Positions 41,991 through 51,122 of a stretch of 64,000 nt of DNA are shown here, one piece after another. Origin of the DNA: Lachnospira sp. UBA4346 (GTDB taxonomy: Bacteria > Bacillota > Clostridia > Lachnospirales > Lachnospiraceae); contig DGTC01000046.1 in NCBI GenBank assembly GCA_002394205.1, positions 1-64,000 on the forward strand, read 5' to 3'. Under the pieces are notes generated by a model. It saw only the letters and a list, made by a program, of their open reading frames with translations. It ran no database searches and was not told the DNA's origin. A program made the translations under genes and the position numbers. Every line of letters starts with the position of its first letter. Position 1 is the stretch's first letter.

Positions 41991-42992
41991 CTACTTTGTT
42001 TCACAACACTTTGGAATCGGAATTTCTATACGATATTCAATTCCTTTTCCCAGATTTTGGATTGTAAGCTTTCCATGCAACAAATGTACACGCTCCCTCA
42101 TAATCTGTAATCCAAATCCCGTATTGTTATTTCTTACTTTGGTTAAAGACTGATAATCATATCCTACACCATCATCCGATTGAATCAATTCAATATGATT
42201 CTCTCCTATCCGAATCTGAATCGTTATCGTTGTTCCTTTCGAATGTTTAATAGAATTACTACATAATTCCTGTATAATTCGTAATAAAACATTGACAATG
42301 GATGAATTCAATTCTGTTCTCTTACTTGAGTAATCATATTCTACAATCATATCTGTAGATGCCTTAATTCTCTCTATCAAATCATAAAAAACAGATTCCA
42401 ATCCTAAATCATCTGTCGCCATTGGATGTAAATTATAAATAACATTTCTTAATTCATTGATACAATTACGAATCATCGTATCCTGTGCTGATAACTCTAA
42501 CTTTGCACGGTTGTAATCCGTATCAATTATCTTTTTGATAAATTCATTCTTATACATTACCGCTGTAAGGTTCTGTATAATAGAATCATGAATATCCCTC
42601 GCTATTCTCTGACGCTCCACCTCAACAGAATGAATCATATCATAACTGGTATATTCATACCAGCAATCTTTATGCATGCCTGAGAGCAATGACTGAAGTT
42701 CCTGTATCTTCGTATTTAATTCCTGTACTTTTTGTTCCAGTACAGTCTTTTCCTGCTGCTTCTCCTCTAACTCACTCTGAAGTCGTCCCACTTCCATCTC
42801 TTCAAATCCTTTTGTGGAATTTTCAGATTGAAATATGCGTTCAGAATGATTCATCATACCTTCAATACGCCCAATTGCTTCACTTTCGCTTGCAATTTCA
42901 CAATCTAATTGACGAATATGCTCTTTAAATACATCAGACTTTGTTTTTAATTGTGTAATTTCCTTTTGTAAATACTCATGAATTTTATTCAT
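41991..42992 (-). CDS. Soluble sensor histidine kinase (DegS-like)
   Basis: A 333-residue kinase with no membrane helix. Residues ~1-110 form coiled coil (EEKQQEKTVLEQKVQELNTK), then the HisKA_3 box ERQRIARDIHDSIIQNLTAV with the phospho-acceptor His, and a HATPase_c domain (RIIQELCSNSIKHSKGT N-box, DDGVGYDY, GFGLQIMRERVHLLHG). A cytoplasmic kinase with an N-terminal coiled coil is the DegS layout. AGGAG precedes the ATG. Confidence 0.92.
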   Translation of the reverse strand: MNKIHEYLQKEITQLKTKSDVFKEHIRQLDCEIASESEAIGRIEGMMNHSERIFQSENSTKGFEEMEVGRLQSELEEKQQEKTVLEQKVQELNTKIQELQSLLSGMHKDCWYEYTSYDMIHSVEVERQRIARDIHDSIIQNLTAVMYKNEFIKKIIDTDYNRAKLELSAQDTMIRNCINELRNVIYNLHPMATDDLGLESVFYDLIERIKASTDMIVEYDYSSKRTELNSSIVNVLLRIIQELCSNSIKHSKGTTITIQIRIGENHIELIQSDDGVGYDYQSLTKVRNNNTGFGLQIMRERVHLLHGKLTIQNLGKGIEYRIEIPIPKCCETK

Positions 42993-43114
42993 ATTTCTCC
43001 TATATAATATATATTATAATTATATATTAATTACTACAACTTATAACATATATTACTCTATTTTCAAAGAGAAGTCAAAGAACATTGATACTTTTTCCAA
43101 TATCAGTTATAATG

Positions 43115-43423
43115 TAACATATCGGAAGAAAATCAAGCGGCTGCGCAGCAGACATTTGATTTTATCCGATATGTTAGCGAACAAATAGATTGTTAATTCG
43201 TTAGAATTTACAATCAATAACGTGCGACAGCACGTATTTGTGAGCCTTTCTCGGAACAAATCAAGCGGCTGCGCAGCAGACATTTTACGCGTACAACGAG
43301 CCAAGCGAGCATATTTATATGCTCATTTGGCGACTGTCGCGATATCAAGAAAATGCAATTTTCTTGATTTTATCCGATATGTTAGCGAACAAATGGATTG
43401 TTAATTCGTTAGAATTTACAATC
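43115..43423. repeat. Mosaic of direct and inverted repeats
   Basis: A 60-bp unit (TTGATTTTATCCGATATGTT onward) occurs at 43156-43215 and 43364-43423 with one difference. A 27-bp unit containing CAAGCGGCTGCGCAGCAGAC occurs at 43131-43157 and 43259-43285. TAACATATCGGA (43115-43126) is inverted relative to TCCGATATGTTA (43165-43176, again at 43373-43384). Small hairpins such as CGTGC-GACA-GCACG and GAGCATA-TTTA-TATGCTC fill the rest. A 65-codon frame across it on the minus strand looks like a by-product. Confidence 0.85.
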
Positions 43424-43452
43424 TGTAACAAAATTAAGATTGGAGTTTGCGT

Positions 43453-44406
43453 ATGAATAAATGGTCAAAAATTGGTATTACAGCAAGCATGGGGGCATGT
43501 GTTATATCATCCATTCATCTTGTAAATAATTTTATTTTTAGAATGTCTACAATTAATCATGTCACTCTGAATCCAAAAGAAGAATTTTTCAATTGGAAGT
43601 TTGGAAAAATCGCATATACTGTAACCGGAAGTGGAAGTCCTCTGCTTTTGTTACATGATTTAGATGCCGCAAGTTCTTCTTACGAATGGTCAAAATCCAT
43701 TGATTTATTAAGTAAAGACCATACTGTATATGCAATCGATTTATTAGGCTGCGGTCACTCTGACAAGCCCAATATTACCTATACAACCTATATGTATACA
43801 CAGTTATTAAATGATTTTATTATAAATATCATTCATAAAAAGACTTCTATTATTGCAACTGGTACTACTGCACCGATAGCATTGATGACTGCCTACAACA
43901 ATTCCTATCTGGTAGACCGTCTGATTTTTGTTAATCCAATCAGCGTTTCGAGTGCATTAAACAGTCCATCCAGACGCAATATATTCCAACATCATTTTAT
44001 GAATGTTCCGGTTGTCGGAACACTGCTATATAATATCTGTATGAGCCGCCACAATATACACAAGGCTTTTACGGCAGATTATTTTGACAACGCAACTGTT
44101 TCCGTACAGTCTGCAGTTAATGCTTACCATGAAAATGCACATTTAAGCGGTGCATCTTCTAAGTTCCTGTATTCCAGTGTAAAAGGACATTACACAACTG
44201 CTTCGATTGCACGTGCCATCAGCCAGTTAGATAACTGTATTTATATTATCTCTGGTGAAAAAGAGCCAAATACAGCGCATATTCATGCAGAATATACCGA
44301 ATTAAACCCAGCGATTGAAACAGCCACTATCCGCTATACAAAGCATTTGCCACAGTTAGAACAGCCTCGTGATTTTGTGCGCTTAGTTCGCTTATTTTTA
44401 TCATAA
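43453..44406 (+). CDS. Alpha/beta-hydrolase-fold protein with Thr at the nucleophile position
   Basis: A 317-residue protein with an N-terminal hydrophobic segment (ASMGACVISSIHLVNNFIF) that may anchor it. LLLLHDLDAASSSYEW is the oxyanion-hole region and VYAIDLLGCGHSDKP the usual strand-4 loop, but the nucleophile elbow reads ATGTTAPIA where GxSxG is expected, so Ser is replaced by Thr. The C-terminal YTKHLPQLEQPRDF keeps the His. It may be inactive as a hydrolase or use a different chemistry. ATG 43453 is seven bases after TTGGAG. It is on the opposite strand to its neighbours. Confidence 0.82.
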   Translation: MNKWSKIGITASMGACVISSIHLVNNFIFRMSTINHVTLNPKEEFFNWKFGKIAYTVTGSGSPLLLLHDLDAASSSYEWSKSIDLLSKDHTVYAIDLLGCGHSDKPNITYTTYMYTQLLNDFIINIIHKKTSIIATGTTAPIALMTAYNNSYLVDRLIFVNPISVSSALNSPSRRNIFQHHFMNVPVVGTLLYNICMSRHNIHKAFTADYFDNATVSVQSAVNAYHENAHLSGASSKFLYSSVKGHYTTASIARAISQLDNCIYIISGEKEPNTAHIHAEYTELNPAIETATIRYTKHLPQLEQPRDFVRLVRLFLS

Positions 44407-44436
44407 ATATAACTTATTCAGAACCTAGCGATTTCT

Positions 44437-44500
44437 ATGAAAATTCGGGTGTTAAAATACCACTTTTATTTATGCGGTATTTTAACACCCGAATTTTCAT
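44437..44500. terminator. Bidirectional terminator, 25-bp perfect stem
   Basis: Bases 44437-44461 are the exact reverse complement of 44476-44500, with a 14-base loop and T/A-rich flanks. It lies between the convergent hydrolase and rsmG genes. Confidence 0.9.
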
Positions 44501-44517
44501 CTTTATTTTTTACTTTC

Positions 44518-45273
44518 CTATTTTAATGGCTCTTTTCCCGGAAGTCCTGCTTTTCTCGGATACTTTTTCGGTGTATTTTTAACCTTTTTAATGAAAATAA
44601 AAGAACGTTCAATATCCGTATCCGGCAGTGTAATATGCTCTACATCGACAATCGTTCCACCCAACTTTTCAATTGCAGATGTCGCTTCCTGCAACTCCTC
44701 TTCTATCACTCCCGATTTGTATGCAACAAAATAACCGCCTACTGCAACAAATGGCAGACAATATTCGGATAATGTCGCAAGATTGGCAACCGCACGGGAT
44801 ACCGCACATGTAAACTGCTCTCTGTATGCACCGTTTCTAGCTCCCTCTTCTGCACGCGCATGAACCGTTTCAATCCCTTGTAATCCCAACTGGTCAATCA
44901 CTTCATTTAAGAATTTCACTCGCTTATTTAAGGAATCTAACAATAATACTTCTGCTGCCGGAAATGCGATTTTTAACGGAATTCCCGGAAATCCTGCACC
45001 TGTTCCTACATCTATGATTTTCATTGTTTCCGGCAAAAATTCCATTTCCGTTATCAGGTTCTTCTGTCTGCACGCATTTATTGCATACTGAATCGCAAGA
45101 CTGTCTGCAAAATGCTTAATTTGTACTTCTTCATACTCTGTAATCCCTGTCAGGTTCATAAATGAATTCCATTCAACAAGAATTTCATAGTACTTGTCAA
45201 ACTGTTCAAACTGTTGCTCATTGATTTGAATGTCTAATTTATTTAAATATTCCTGAAATGCTTTTTTATCCAT
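44518..45273 (-). CDS. rsmG: 16S rRNA (guanine-527-N7)-methyltransferase
   Basis: A 251-residue SAM-dependent methyltransferase: YEILVEWNSFMNLTGITEYE, IIDVGTGAGFPGIPLKIAFP (SAM loop), LLDSLNKRVKFLNEVIDQLG, SRAVANLATLSEYCLPFV. It methylates G527 of 16S rRNA. The C-terminal tail (NTPKKYPRKAGLPGKEPLK) is typical. Gene order mnmG-rsmG is conserved near oriC. Confidence 0.95.
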   Translation of the reverse strand: MDKKAFQEYLNKLDIQINEQQFEQFDKYYEILVEWNSFMNLTGITEYEEVQIKHFADSLAIQYAINACRQKNLITEMEFLPETMKIIDVGTGAGFPGIPLKIAFPAAEVLLLDSLNKRVKFLNEVIDQLGLQGIETVHARAEEGARNGAYREQFTCAVSRAVANLATLSEYCLPFVAVGGYFVAYKSGVIEEELQEATSAIEKLGGTIVDVEHITLPDTDIERSFIFIKKVKNTPKKYPRKAGLPGKEPLK

Positions 45274-45312
45274 ATTTCCTCACTCTTTTGCAATTATGCA
45301 GCAAAAGTCATT

Positions 45313-47193
45313 TTATTTTCTATAGAACTGTTCCATGTATACAAGCAACACAGAAATATCTGCCGGAGATACTCCGGAGATTCTAGATGCCTGTCCAATG
45401 GAATGTGGTGCAAATTTTTCTAATTTCTGCATGGCTTCCTTACGAAGTCCGTTAATATCACTATATTTGATTTCTGCCGGAATCACTTTATTTTCTAACT
45501 TCTTGAAATGCTCAACCTGACGCATCTGACGCTCAATATAACCCTGATATTTCAAATTGATATTTACCTGTTCCTGAATATCTTCCCGTAAATCCGGACG
45601 ATGCGGATCAATTGGCGCAAGTGCCTGATATGTCAGCTCCGGTCTGCGTACCAATTCTGCAAGTGTCGCACCTGTTTTCAACGGTGTACTGCCATATTTT
45701 GCAAGCAATTCCTGTACCTTGTCATTTGTTCCAATATTTAAGGCTTCTACACGTTCTAATTCTTCTTGAATCAAACGCTCTTTTTCAATCACACCATTCA
45801 TTCGTTCTTCATCAATCAAACCAACTTCATAGCCTCTCTTTGTTAAACGAAGATCTGCATTATCCTGTCTTAACAACAAACGGTATTCCGCTCTGGAAGT
45901 CATCATTCTATACGGTTCTGTCGATTCCTTTGTTACAAGATCGTCTATTAACACACCGATGTAACTTTCTGAACGATCTAAAATCATCGGCTCTCTTCCC
46001 TGCACATACATCGCCGCATTGATACCTGCAACAATTCCCTGCGCTGCTGCTTCTTCATATCCGGAACTTCCGTTGAACTGTCCGCCTGCAAACAATCCCT
46101 TAATTTTCTTGAATTCCAGAGAGGATTTTAACTGAATTGCACTGATACAGTCATATTCAATCGCATATGCATTTCGAACAATACGAACATGCTCAAGTCC
46201 GGGAACTGTCTTATACATCGCATACTGTACATCTTCCGGCATGGAACTTGACATACCGCCTAAATACATTTCGTTTGTATACAATCCTTCCGGTTCAATA
46301 AACACCTGATGTCTGTCTCTGTCTGCGAATTTTACCACCTTATCCTCAATAGACGGACAGTATCTTGGTCCTGTAGAATGAATTACCCCTGCATACAACG
46401 GTGAACGGTCAAGATTATCACGAATAATCTTATGCGTTTCTTCATTGGTATATGTAAGCCAGCATGAAATCTGTTCCTTCTGTACATCTTCCGGATTCGT
46501 TGTAAATGAAAATGGCACGACCTTTTCATCACCGAACTGCTCTGTCATTTTTGAGAAATCAATCGAACGCTTATCGACACGTGCCGGTGTACCTGTCTTA
46601 AAACGACGAATTTCAATGCCATTTTTCATTAAAGAATCTGTTAAATGTGTCGCTGCCTGTAGCCCATTTGGTCCTGTTTCATAGCTTGTATCACCATAGA
46701 TGCAACGTGCTTTTAAATACACTCCGGTACATAATACAACTGCCTTTGCATGATATACAGCACCTGAAAATGTCTTGACACCGCGAATTACGCCATCCTC
46801 TACAATAATTTCTGACACTTCTGCCTGTCTCACCAGCAGATGCTCTGTATTTTCCATTACACGACGCATTCTTCTGCTGTAATCCGATTTATCTGCCTGT
46901 GCACGAAGCGAATGTACCGCCGGTCCTTTCGAACTGTTTAACATCTTCGACTGAATAAATGTTGCATCAATATTTTTGCCCATCTCTCCGCCTAATGCAT
47001 CAATTTCTCGAACAAGATGTCCTTTCGAACTGCCTCCAATATTTGGATTACACGGCATCATTGCAATACTATCGTTACTTACGGTAAAACAAATGGTTTC
47101 TAAGCCTAATCTTGCACATGCAAGTGCTGCTTCACAACCTGCATGTCCTGCACCAACAACAACCACATCATATTCTTCACATATATTTGGCAT
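45313..47193 (-). CDS. mnmG: tRNA uridine 5-carboxymethylaminomethyl modification enzyme MnmG (GidA)
   Basis: A 626-residue FAD protein starting MPNICEEYDVVVVGAGHAGC (GGAG six bases upstream of 47193; a start at 47211 has none). GxGxxG dinucleotide fold at the N-terminus, PCNPNIGGSSKGHLVREIDA, LCTGVYLKARCIYGD, AEYRLLLRQDNADLRLTKRG and a C-terminal helical domain that contacts MnmE. Together with MnmE, encoded just upstream, it modifies U34 of several tRNAs. Confidence 0.97.
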   Translation of the reverse strand: MPNICEEYDVVVVGAGHAGCEAALACARLGLETICFTVSNDSIAMMPCNPNIGGSSKGHLVREIDALGGEMGKNIDATFIQSKMLNSSKGPAVHSLRAQADKSDYSRRMRRVMENTEHLLVRQAEVSEIIVEDGVIRGVKTFSGAVYHAKAVVLCTGVYLKARCIYGDTSYETGPNGLQAATHLTDSLMKNGIEIRRFKTGTPARVDKRSIDFSKMTEQFGDEKVVPFSFTTNPEDVQKEQISCWLTYTNEETHKIIRDNLDRSPLYAGVIHSTGPRYCPSIEDKVVKFADRDRHQVFIEPEGLYTNEMYLGGMSSSMPEDVQYAMYKTVPGLEHVRIVRNAYAIEYDCISAIQLKSSLEFKKIKGLFAGGQFNGSSGYEEAAAQGIVAGINAAMYVQGREPMILDRSESYIGVLIDDLVTKESTEPYRMMTSRAEYRLLLRQDNADLRLTKRGYEVGLIDEERMNGVIEKERLIQEELERVEALNIGTNDKVQELLAKYGSTPLKTGATLAELVRRPELTYQALAPIDPHRPDLREDIQEQVNINLKYQGYIERQMRQVEHFKKLENKVIPAEIKYSDINGLRKEAMQKLEKFAPHSIGQASRISGVSPADISVLLVYMEQFYRK

Positions 47194-47250
47194 TTTCTTC
47201 TCCATTCTCATATATTCTGATTTGTTATATACAAAATTTAATTATTTCAT

Positions 47251-48624
47251 TTACTTTCCCATACAAAATTTTGCAAAAATCTCATCCGCTAAGTCGTCTT
47301 CTACTTCTTCTCCAATAATAAATCCAAGTTTTTCATAAGCTCCCATCAGATCAATTGTCAGGAAATCTTCGCTCATTCCTGCTTCGATTCCATCCTGTAC
47401 AAGTTTCAGACTCTCTAATGCATCCTTTAGCAGGCTCTTATGTCTTGCATTGGTAACATAAATCTCTTCATTAAACTGAATATTTCCATGGAAAAACATA
47501 TCTTTTACGCATGTTTCTAACGCTTCTAATCCCGTTTCTTCTTTTGCTGAAATCTGCAAAACCGGACAATCAATCTTCTGTTTGATATCCTCTTTTGTAA
47601 GAACCGCCTGCATATCCGACTTATTTAATAAAACTATGACATTTTTTTCACGAATTAAGTCTAAGATTTCTTCATCATTTTGATCCATCTTTCTCGTTGC
47701 ATCTACTACAAAAACGACTAATTCCGCATCTTTGGCATATTTTTTTGCTTTTTCTACGCCAATGCTTTCCACATAATCATCTGTTTTTCGAATTCCAGCA
47801 GTGTCAACAATATTTAATAACACACCGCCCATGTTAATTTGTTCTTCCAAAACATCTCTTGTCGTTCCTTCAATATCCGTAACAATGGCACGTTCTTCTT
47901 TTGCAAGTGCATTTAACAGGCTGGACTTTCCTGCATTGGTCTTTCCTAAAATAACCGTCTGGATACCATCCTTCATAATTCGGCCGTTATCCGCACTTTT
48001 TAATAAGTTATCCACGCTATCCACACACTTATCCACATTTATCCCCAGTTTGTTCACAAAGTTATCCAACGAGATATGTTCCGGATCATCTAACGCCGCT
48101 TCAATAAACGCTATATCCTCTATCAATATTGCACGAAGTTCTTTGATTTTGGCTGATAATTTTCCATCCAACTGTCCAACGGACGCTTTTAATGCATATT
48201 CATTTTTCGAATTAATCACATCAATAACAGCTTCTGCCTGCGACAAATCAATTCTGCCATTTAGAAATGCTCTCTTTGTAAATTCACCCGGCTCTGCAAG
48301 TCTGGCACCCGCATCTAACAGTGTCTCAAGCACCTTTTTCGTTACTAAGATACCACCGTGACAGTCAATCTCTACAATATCTTCTCTTGTATACGTATTA
48401 GGTGCCTTCATAAGAACTGCTAATACTTCATCCACGACATCATTTTCATTTTTTACGACACCATAATGCACCGTATGACTTTGACTTTCTGACAGACTTT
48501 TTTTATTCTTTGCCACAAATACGCGGTCTGCAATCGCAATCGCATCCGGTCCACTCATTCTTACAATACTGATTCCGCCACTGCTCATTGTGCTTGTAGA
48601 TATCGCAACAATCGTATCTTTCAT
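47251..48624 (-). CDS. mnmE: tRNA modification GTPase MnmE (TrmE)
   Basis: A 457-residue GTPase. The N-terminal tetrahydrofolate-binding domain (MKDTIVAISTSTMSSGGISI, CHGGILVTKKVLE, AEPGEFTKRAFLNGRIDLSQ), a helical domain, and the G domain (VILGKTNAGKSSLLNAL, DIEGTTRDVLEE, VDTAGIRKTDD, LLNKSD) ending in the C-terminal EIFAKFCMGK with the catalytic Cys. The helix just before the G domain (GINVDKCVDSVDNLL) is encoded by a stretch rich in DnaA-box-like sequences. Confidence 0.97.
   Translation of the reverse strand: MKDTIVAISTSTMSSGGISIVRMSGPDAIAIADRVFVAKNKKSLSESQSHTVHYGVVKNENDVVDEVLAVLMKAPNTYTREDIVEIDCHGGILVTKKVLETLLDAGARLAEPGEFTKRAFLNGRIDLSQAEAVIDVINSKNEYALKASVGQLDGKLSAKIKELRAILIEDIAFIEAALDDPEHISLDNFVNKLGINVDKCVDSVDNLLKSADNGRIMKDGIQTVILGKTNAGKSSLLNALAKEERAIVTDIEGTTRDVLEEQINMGGVLLNIVDTAGIRKTDDYVESIGVEKAKKYAKDAELVVFVVDATRKMDQNDEEILDLIREKNVIVLLNKSDMQAVLTKEDIKQKIDCPVLQISAKEETGLEALETCVKDMFFHGNIQFNEEIYVTNARHKSLLKDALESLKLVQDGIEAGMSEDFLTIDLMGAYEKLGFIIGEEVEDDLADEIFAKFCMGK
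48008..48070. promoter_or_regulatory. Cluster of DnaA-box-like 9-mers inside mnmE
   Basis: On the plus strand: TTATCCACG (48008), CTATCCACA (48017), TTATCCACA (48029, perfect), TTATCCCCA (48039) and TTATCCAAC (48062). Four fall within 40 bp, spaced 9-12 bp apart. DnaA binding is inferred from the motif alone. Confidence 0.55.
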
Positions 48625-48666
48625 AACCTATATCTACCCTTTCTGTGATAACTATAAATGTGTAAA

Positions 48667-48698
48667 AGGATTGCCGCAAATATTCTTACAGCAATCCT
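48667..48698 (-). terminator. Terminator between jag and mnmE
   Basis: AGGATTGC pairs with GCAATCCT (8 bp, 16-base loop), followed on the minus strand by TTTT. It would separate the rpmH-to-jag transcript from mnmE. Confidence 0.65.
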
Positions 48699-48769
48699 GT
48701 TCCATCTTTACGATTTCCTATTCTTCTGCATATTGTGCAGAATATTTTTTACATATGTTTTATGCGTTA

Positions 48770-49579
48770 TTATTTATTCTCATTTCTTTCCTTATCAAGG
48801 TAAATAACAACATGACGCATTGGTTCTTCCCCTTCGCTTCTTGTTGAAACATACTTATCTGACTGTAATGCAGCATGAATAATACGTCTCTCATATGGAT
48901 TCATTGGTTCAAGCGAAACCGGACGTTTGCTTCTCTTTACTCTGTATGCAATATTCTTTGCAAGAGATTCAAGTGTCTCTTTTCTTCTGCTTCTATAATT
49001 TTCTGTATCTACCTTAACACGTACATACTTTTCTTTTCCCTTATTGACTACAAGGCTTGTCAAATACTGGATAGAATCTAATGTCTGTCCTCTCTTACCA
49101 ATGAGAACACCCATATTATCTCCTGATAATTCAATTTCAACGCAGTCATCTTTCTCATTAAAATGGATATCTACCTTTACATCCATTGCCATTGCACCAA
49201 ACATATCTGACAAAAATGTACGGATTCTTCTTTCGATTTCCTCCTTTGACAGACTCTCTGCCTTTGCAACAACTTCTTCTTTTACTTCTTCCTGCGCTTC
49301 TTCTTTTTCAACTGTTTCGCTGACCGTTTCTTCAGCAACTTCTTCTAATTTCTTCGCTGCTGATGCAATAATTGGATCTTCCTTCTTGTCATCTACAACA
49401 ATTTTTTCTTCCTTTTTGCGTGCCTTAATCACTGCTGCCTTTGCACCAAAACCTAAGAAACCTGAACTTCCTTTTTCAATAACGTCATATTCAATATTAT
49501 CACTTGATGTTCCCAACTTTACCATTGCATTTGTAAGGGCTTCCTCAACTGTTTTTCCGGTAACTTCAATATAATCCAT
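48770..49579 (-). CDS. jag: RNA-binding protein Jag/KhpB
   Basis: A 269-residue protein with a Jag-N domain (MDYIEVTGKTVEEALTNAM, GSSGFLGFGAKAAVIKARKK), a Glu/Val-rich linker of about 60 residues, a KH domain (DNMGVLIGKRGQTLDSIQYL) and an R3H domain (RRKETLESLAKNIAYRVKRS, PYERRIIHAALQ). Start at 49579, six bases after AAGAGG. It binds RNA with KhpA and affects cell elongation and division in related bacteria. It is next to yidC as usual. Confidence 0.95.
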   Translation of the reverse strand: MDYIEVTGKTVEEALTNAMVKLGTSSDNIEYDVIEKGSSGFLGFGAKAAVIKARKKEEKIVVDDKKEDPIIASAAKKLEEVAEETVSETVEKEEAQEEVKEEVVAKAESLSKEEIERRIRTFLSDMFGAMAMDVKVDIHFNEKDDCVEIELSGDNMGVLIGKRGQTLDSIQYLTSLVVNKGKEKYVRVKVDTENYRSRRKETLESLAKNIAYRVKRSKRPVSLEPMNPYERRIIHAALQSDKYVSTRSEGEEPMRHVVIYLDKERNENK

Positions 49580-49608
49580 GATTAACCTCTTTCTAGTAGC
49601 CAATGTTA

Positions 49609-50850
49609 CTACTTCTTATTCTTTTCGTTCTTTTCATTATACTTTGATACCATTCCTGCCTTTTCTGCAAGACTTCCTGGTTTCGCAGATTTATAATAAT
49701 TTGTTGACTCTAAGATTTCTTTCATCTTTTTGTCATTTGCTTCCTTCTTTGCCTGAAGGCTGTCAATTCTCTGCTTATTCTTTTCTGCCTGATCAATCTT
49801 TTTTGTATTTACCGTTGCTGCCTTTGTAATTTTTTCCGGTGGAAGTCCCTTCTTTGCACGTTTTTTATTGGCACGTTCCACATTTTTTGCAATAATCGCA
49901 TCTACGCCTATCTTATCATAATAACGGTTCACTAACAACTGCATAATTGTCTGAATTACGGCTGTTGCAATCCAGTATACACCAAGACCTGCCGGTACTG
50001 AAAATGCGATAAATGCAGACATCAATGGCATGAATAATGTCATCATCTTCATAGAAGCTGCTGCCGGATTATCATCATCCATTTGTGCTGACTGATTGCC
50101 CTGTGATACCTTAACACTGATAAACTGTGTCAGACCTGCAAGAATCGGAATCAATACTGCAATTGATAATCCTAACTGCGGATTCTGTGATACATTTACT
50201 GTAAGGAATGTGTTCATCTCTGTAATCTTTGTCTGATTGTCTGAAATAACCTGTGCAAATGCCGGAAATGCATCACGTAACTGTGCCCACTGGTCTGCTG
50301 TAAATGCGTTCATTGCCTTAATGGCTGCATCCGTATTATTCCAGTCAATCCCTGATGCAATCGCATTCATCTTATCTGCATATCCTGCATCGCTCATAAT
50401 TCCGCCATTGGTACCGTTTAAAATTGCAAGCAACAGGTTCTTTAACTGTCCGACATACATTGGAATCTGCTGAATAACCCGATACAATGCCATAAGAATT
50501 GGGAACTGGATTAACATCTGTATACATCCACCCATCTGTGAAGTACCGTATTTTTCATATACAGCCTTCGTTTCTTCCTGCATTTTTACCATTGCAGCCT
50601 GATCATTTCTTTTGTCTTTATATTTCTTCTGAATTGCCTGTACTTCCGGTGTGATGATTGAATTTAATTTCATCATCTTTGACTGCTTAATCGTCAGTGG
50701 CATCATTAAAATCTTAATTAATAATGTAAAAACAATAATTGCAATTGCAATATTACCAAGGCCAATTGCATATAATCCGTTAAATAATATGTCAAGGATT
50801 TCTCCTAATACCCATGCAATTGGCTGTATAATTGTGTCATAAATTCCCAA
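49609..50850 (-). CDS. yidC: Membrane protein insertase YidC/Oxa1
   Basis: A 413-residue protein with five predicted helices: IAIAIIVFTLLIKILMMPLT, the cytoplasmic hairpin (KLNSIITPEVQAIQKKYKDK), GGCIQMLIQFPILMALYRVI, and VYWIATAVIQTIMQLLVNRY near the end, then a Lys-rich tail (NKKRAKKGLPPEK). The start is a TTG at 50850, seven bases after GGAGG; no in-frame ATG fits. A ~70-residue external loop (DAGYADKMNAIASGIDWNN) is longer than in Bacillus SpoIIIJ. Confidence 0.95.
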   Translation of the reverse strand: MGIYDTIIQPIAWVLGEILDILFNGLYAIGLGNIAIAIIVFTLLIKILMMPLTIKQSKMMKLNSIITPEVQAIQKKYKDKRNDQAAMVKMQEETKAVYEKYGTSQMGGCIQMLIQFPILMALYRVIQQIPMYVGQLKNLLLAILNGTNGGIMSDAGYADKMNAIASGIDWNNTDAAIKAMNAFTADQWAQLRDAFPAFAQVISDNQTKITEMNTFLTVNVSQNPQLGLSIAVLIPILAGLTQFISVKVSQGNQSAQMDDDNPAAASMKMMTLFMPLMSAFIAFSVPAGLGVYWIATAVIQTIMQLLVNRYYDKIGVDAIIAKNVERANKKRAKKGLPPEKITKAATVNTKKIDQAEKNKQRIDSLQAKKEANDKKMKEILESTNYYKSAKPGSLAEKAGMVSKYNEKNEKNKK

Positions 50851-50879
50851 TCTGCTACCTCCATCCTAGATGTAATCTA

Positions 50880-51122
50880 TTATTTTTTCTTCATCTTCAT
50901 TCCTTTGAAAGGAACCGGATCATATCCGCCTTTTGAAAATGGATTACACCTTAATATCCGTTTCAATGCCATAAACCCGCCTCTGAATGTACCATAACGC
51001 TCAATTGCCTCAATCGCATACTGAGAACAGGTTGGATAAAAATTACAATAACTTCTCCCTTTATACGGTGAAATCGCCTTTTGATAGAACTTTACCAGAC
51101 GAATCATTGCTTTCTTTATCAT
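50880..51122 (-). CDS. yidD: Membrane protein insertion efficiency factor YidD
   Basis: An 80-residue protein: MIRLVKFYQKAISPYKGRSY, CNFYPTCSQYAIEAIERYGT, RILRCNPFSKGGYDPVP, with the conserved three-Cys pattern. The start at 51122 (GGAG seven bases upstream) lies inside the 3' end of rnpA, overlapping it by 62 bases. It assists YidC-mediated insertion at the inner membrane face. Confidence 0.95.
   Translation of the reverse strand: MIKKAMIRLVKFYQKAISPYKGRSYCNFYPTCSQYAIEAIERYGTFRGGFMALKRILRCNPFSKGGYDPVPFKGMKMKKK

Noticed and set aside
43107..43304. 65-codon minus-strand ORF
   Set aside because: It is made entirely of the repeat mosaic, with no ribosome site and no recognisable domain.
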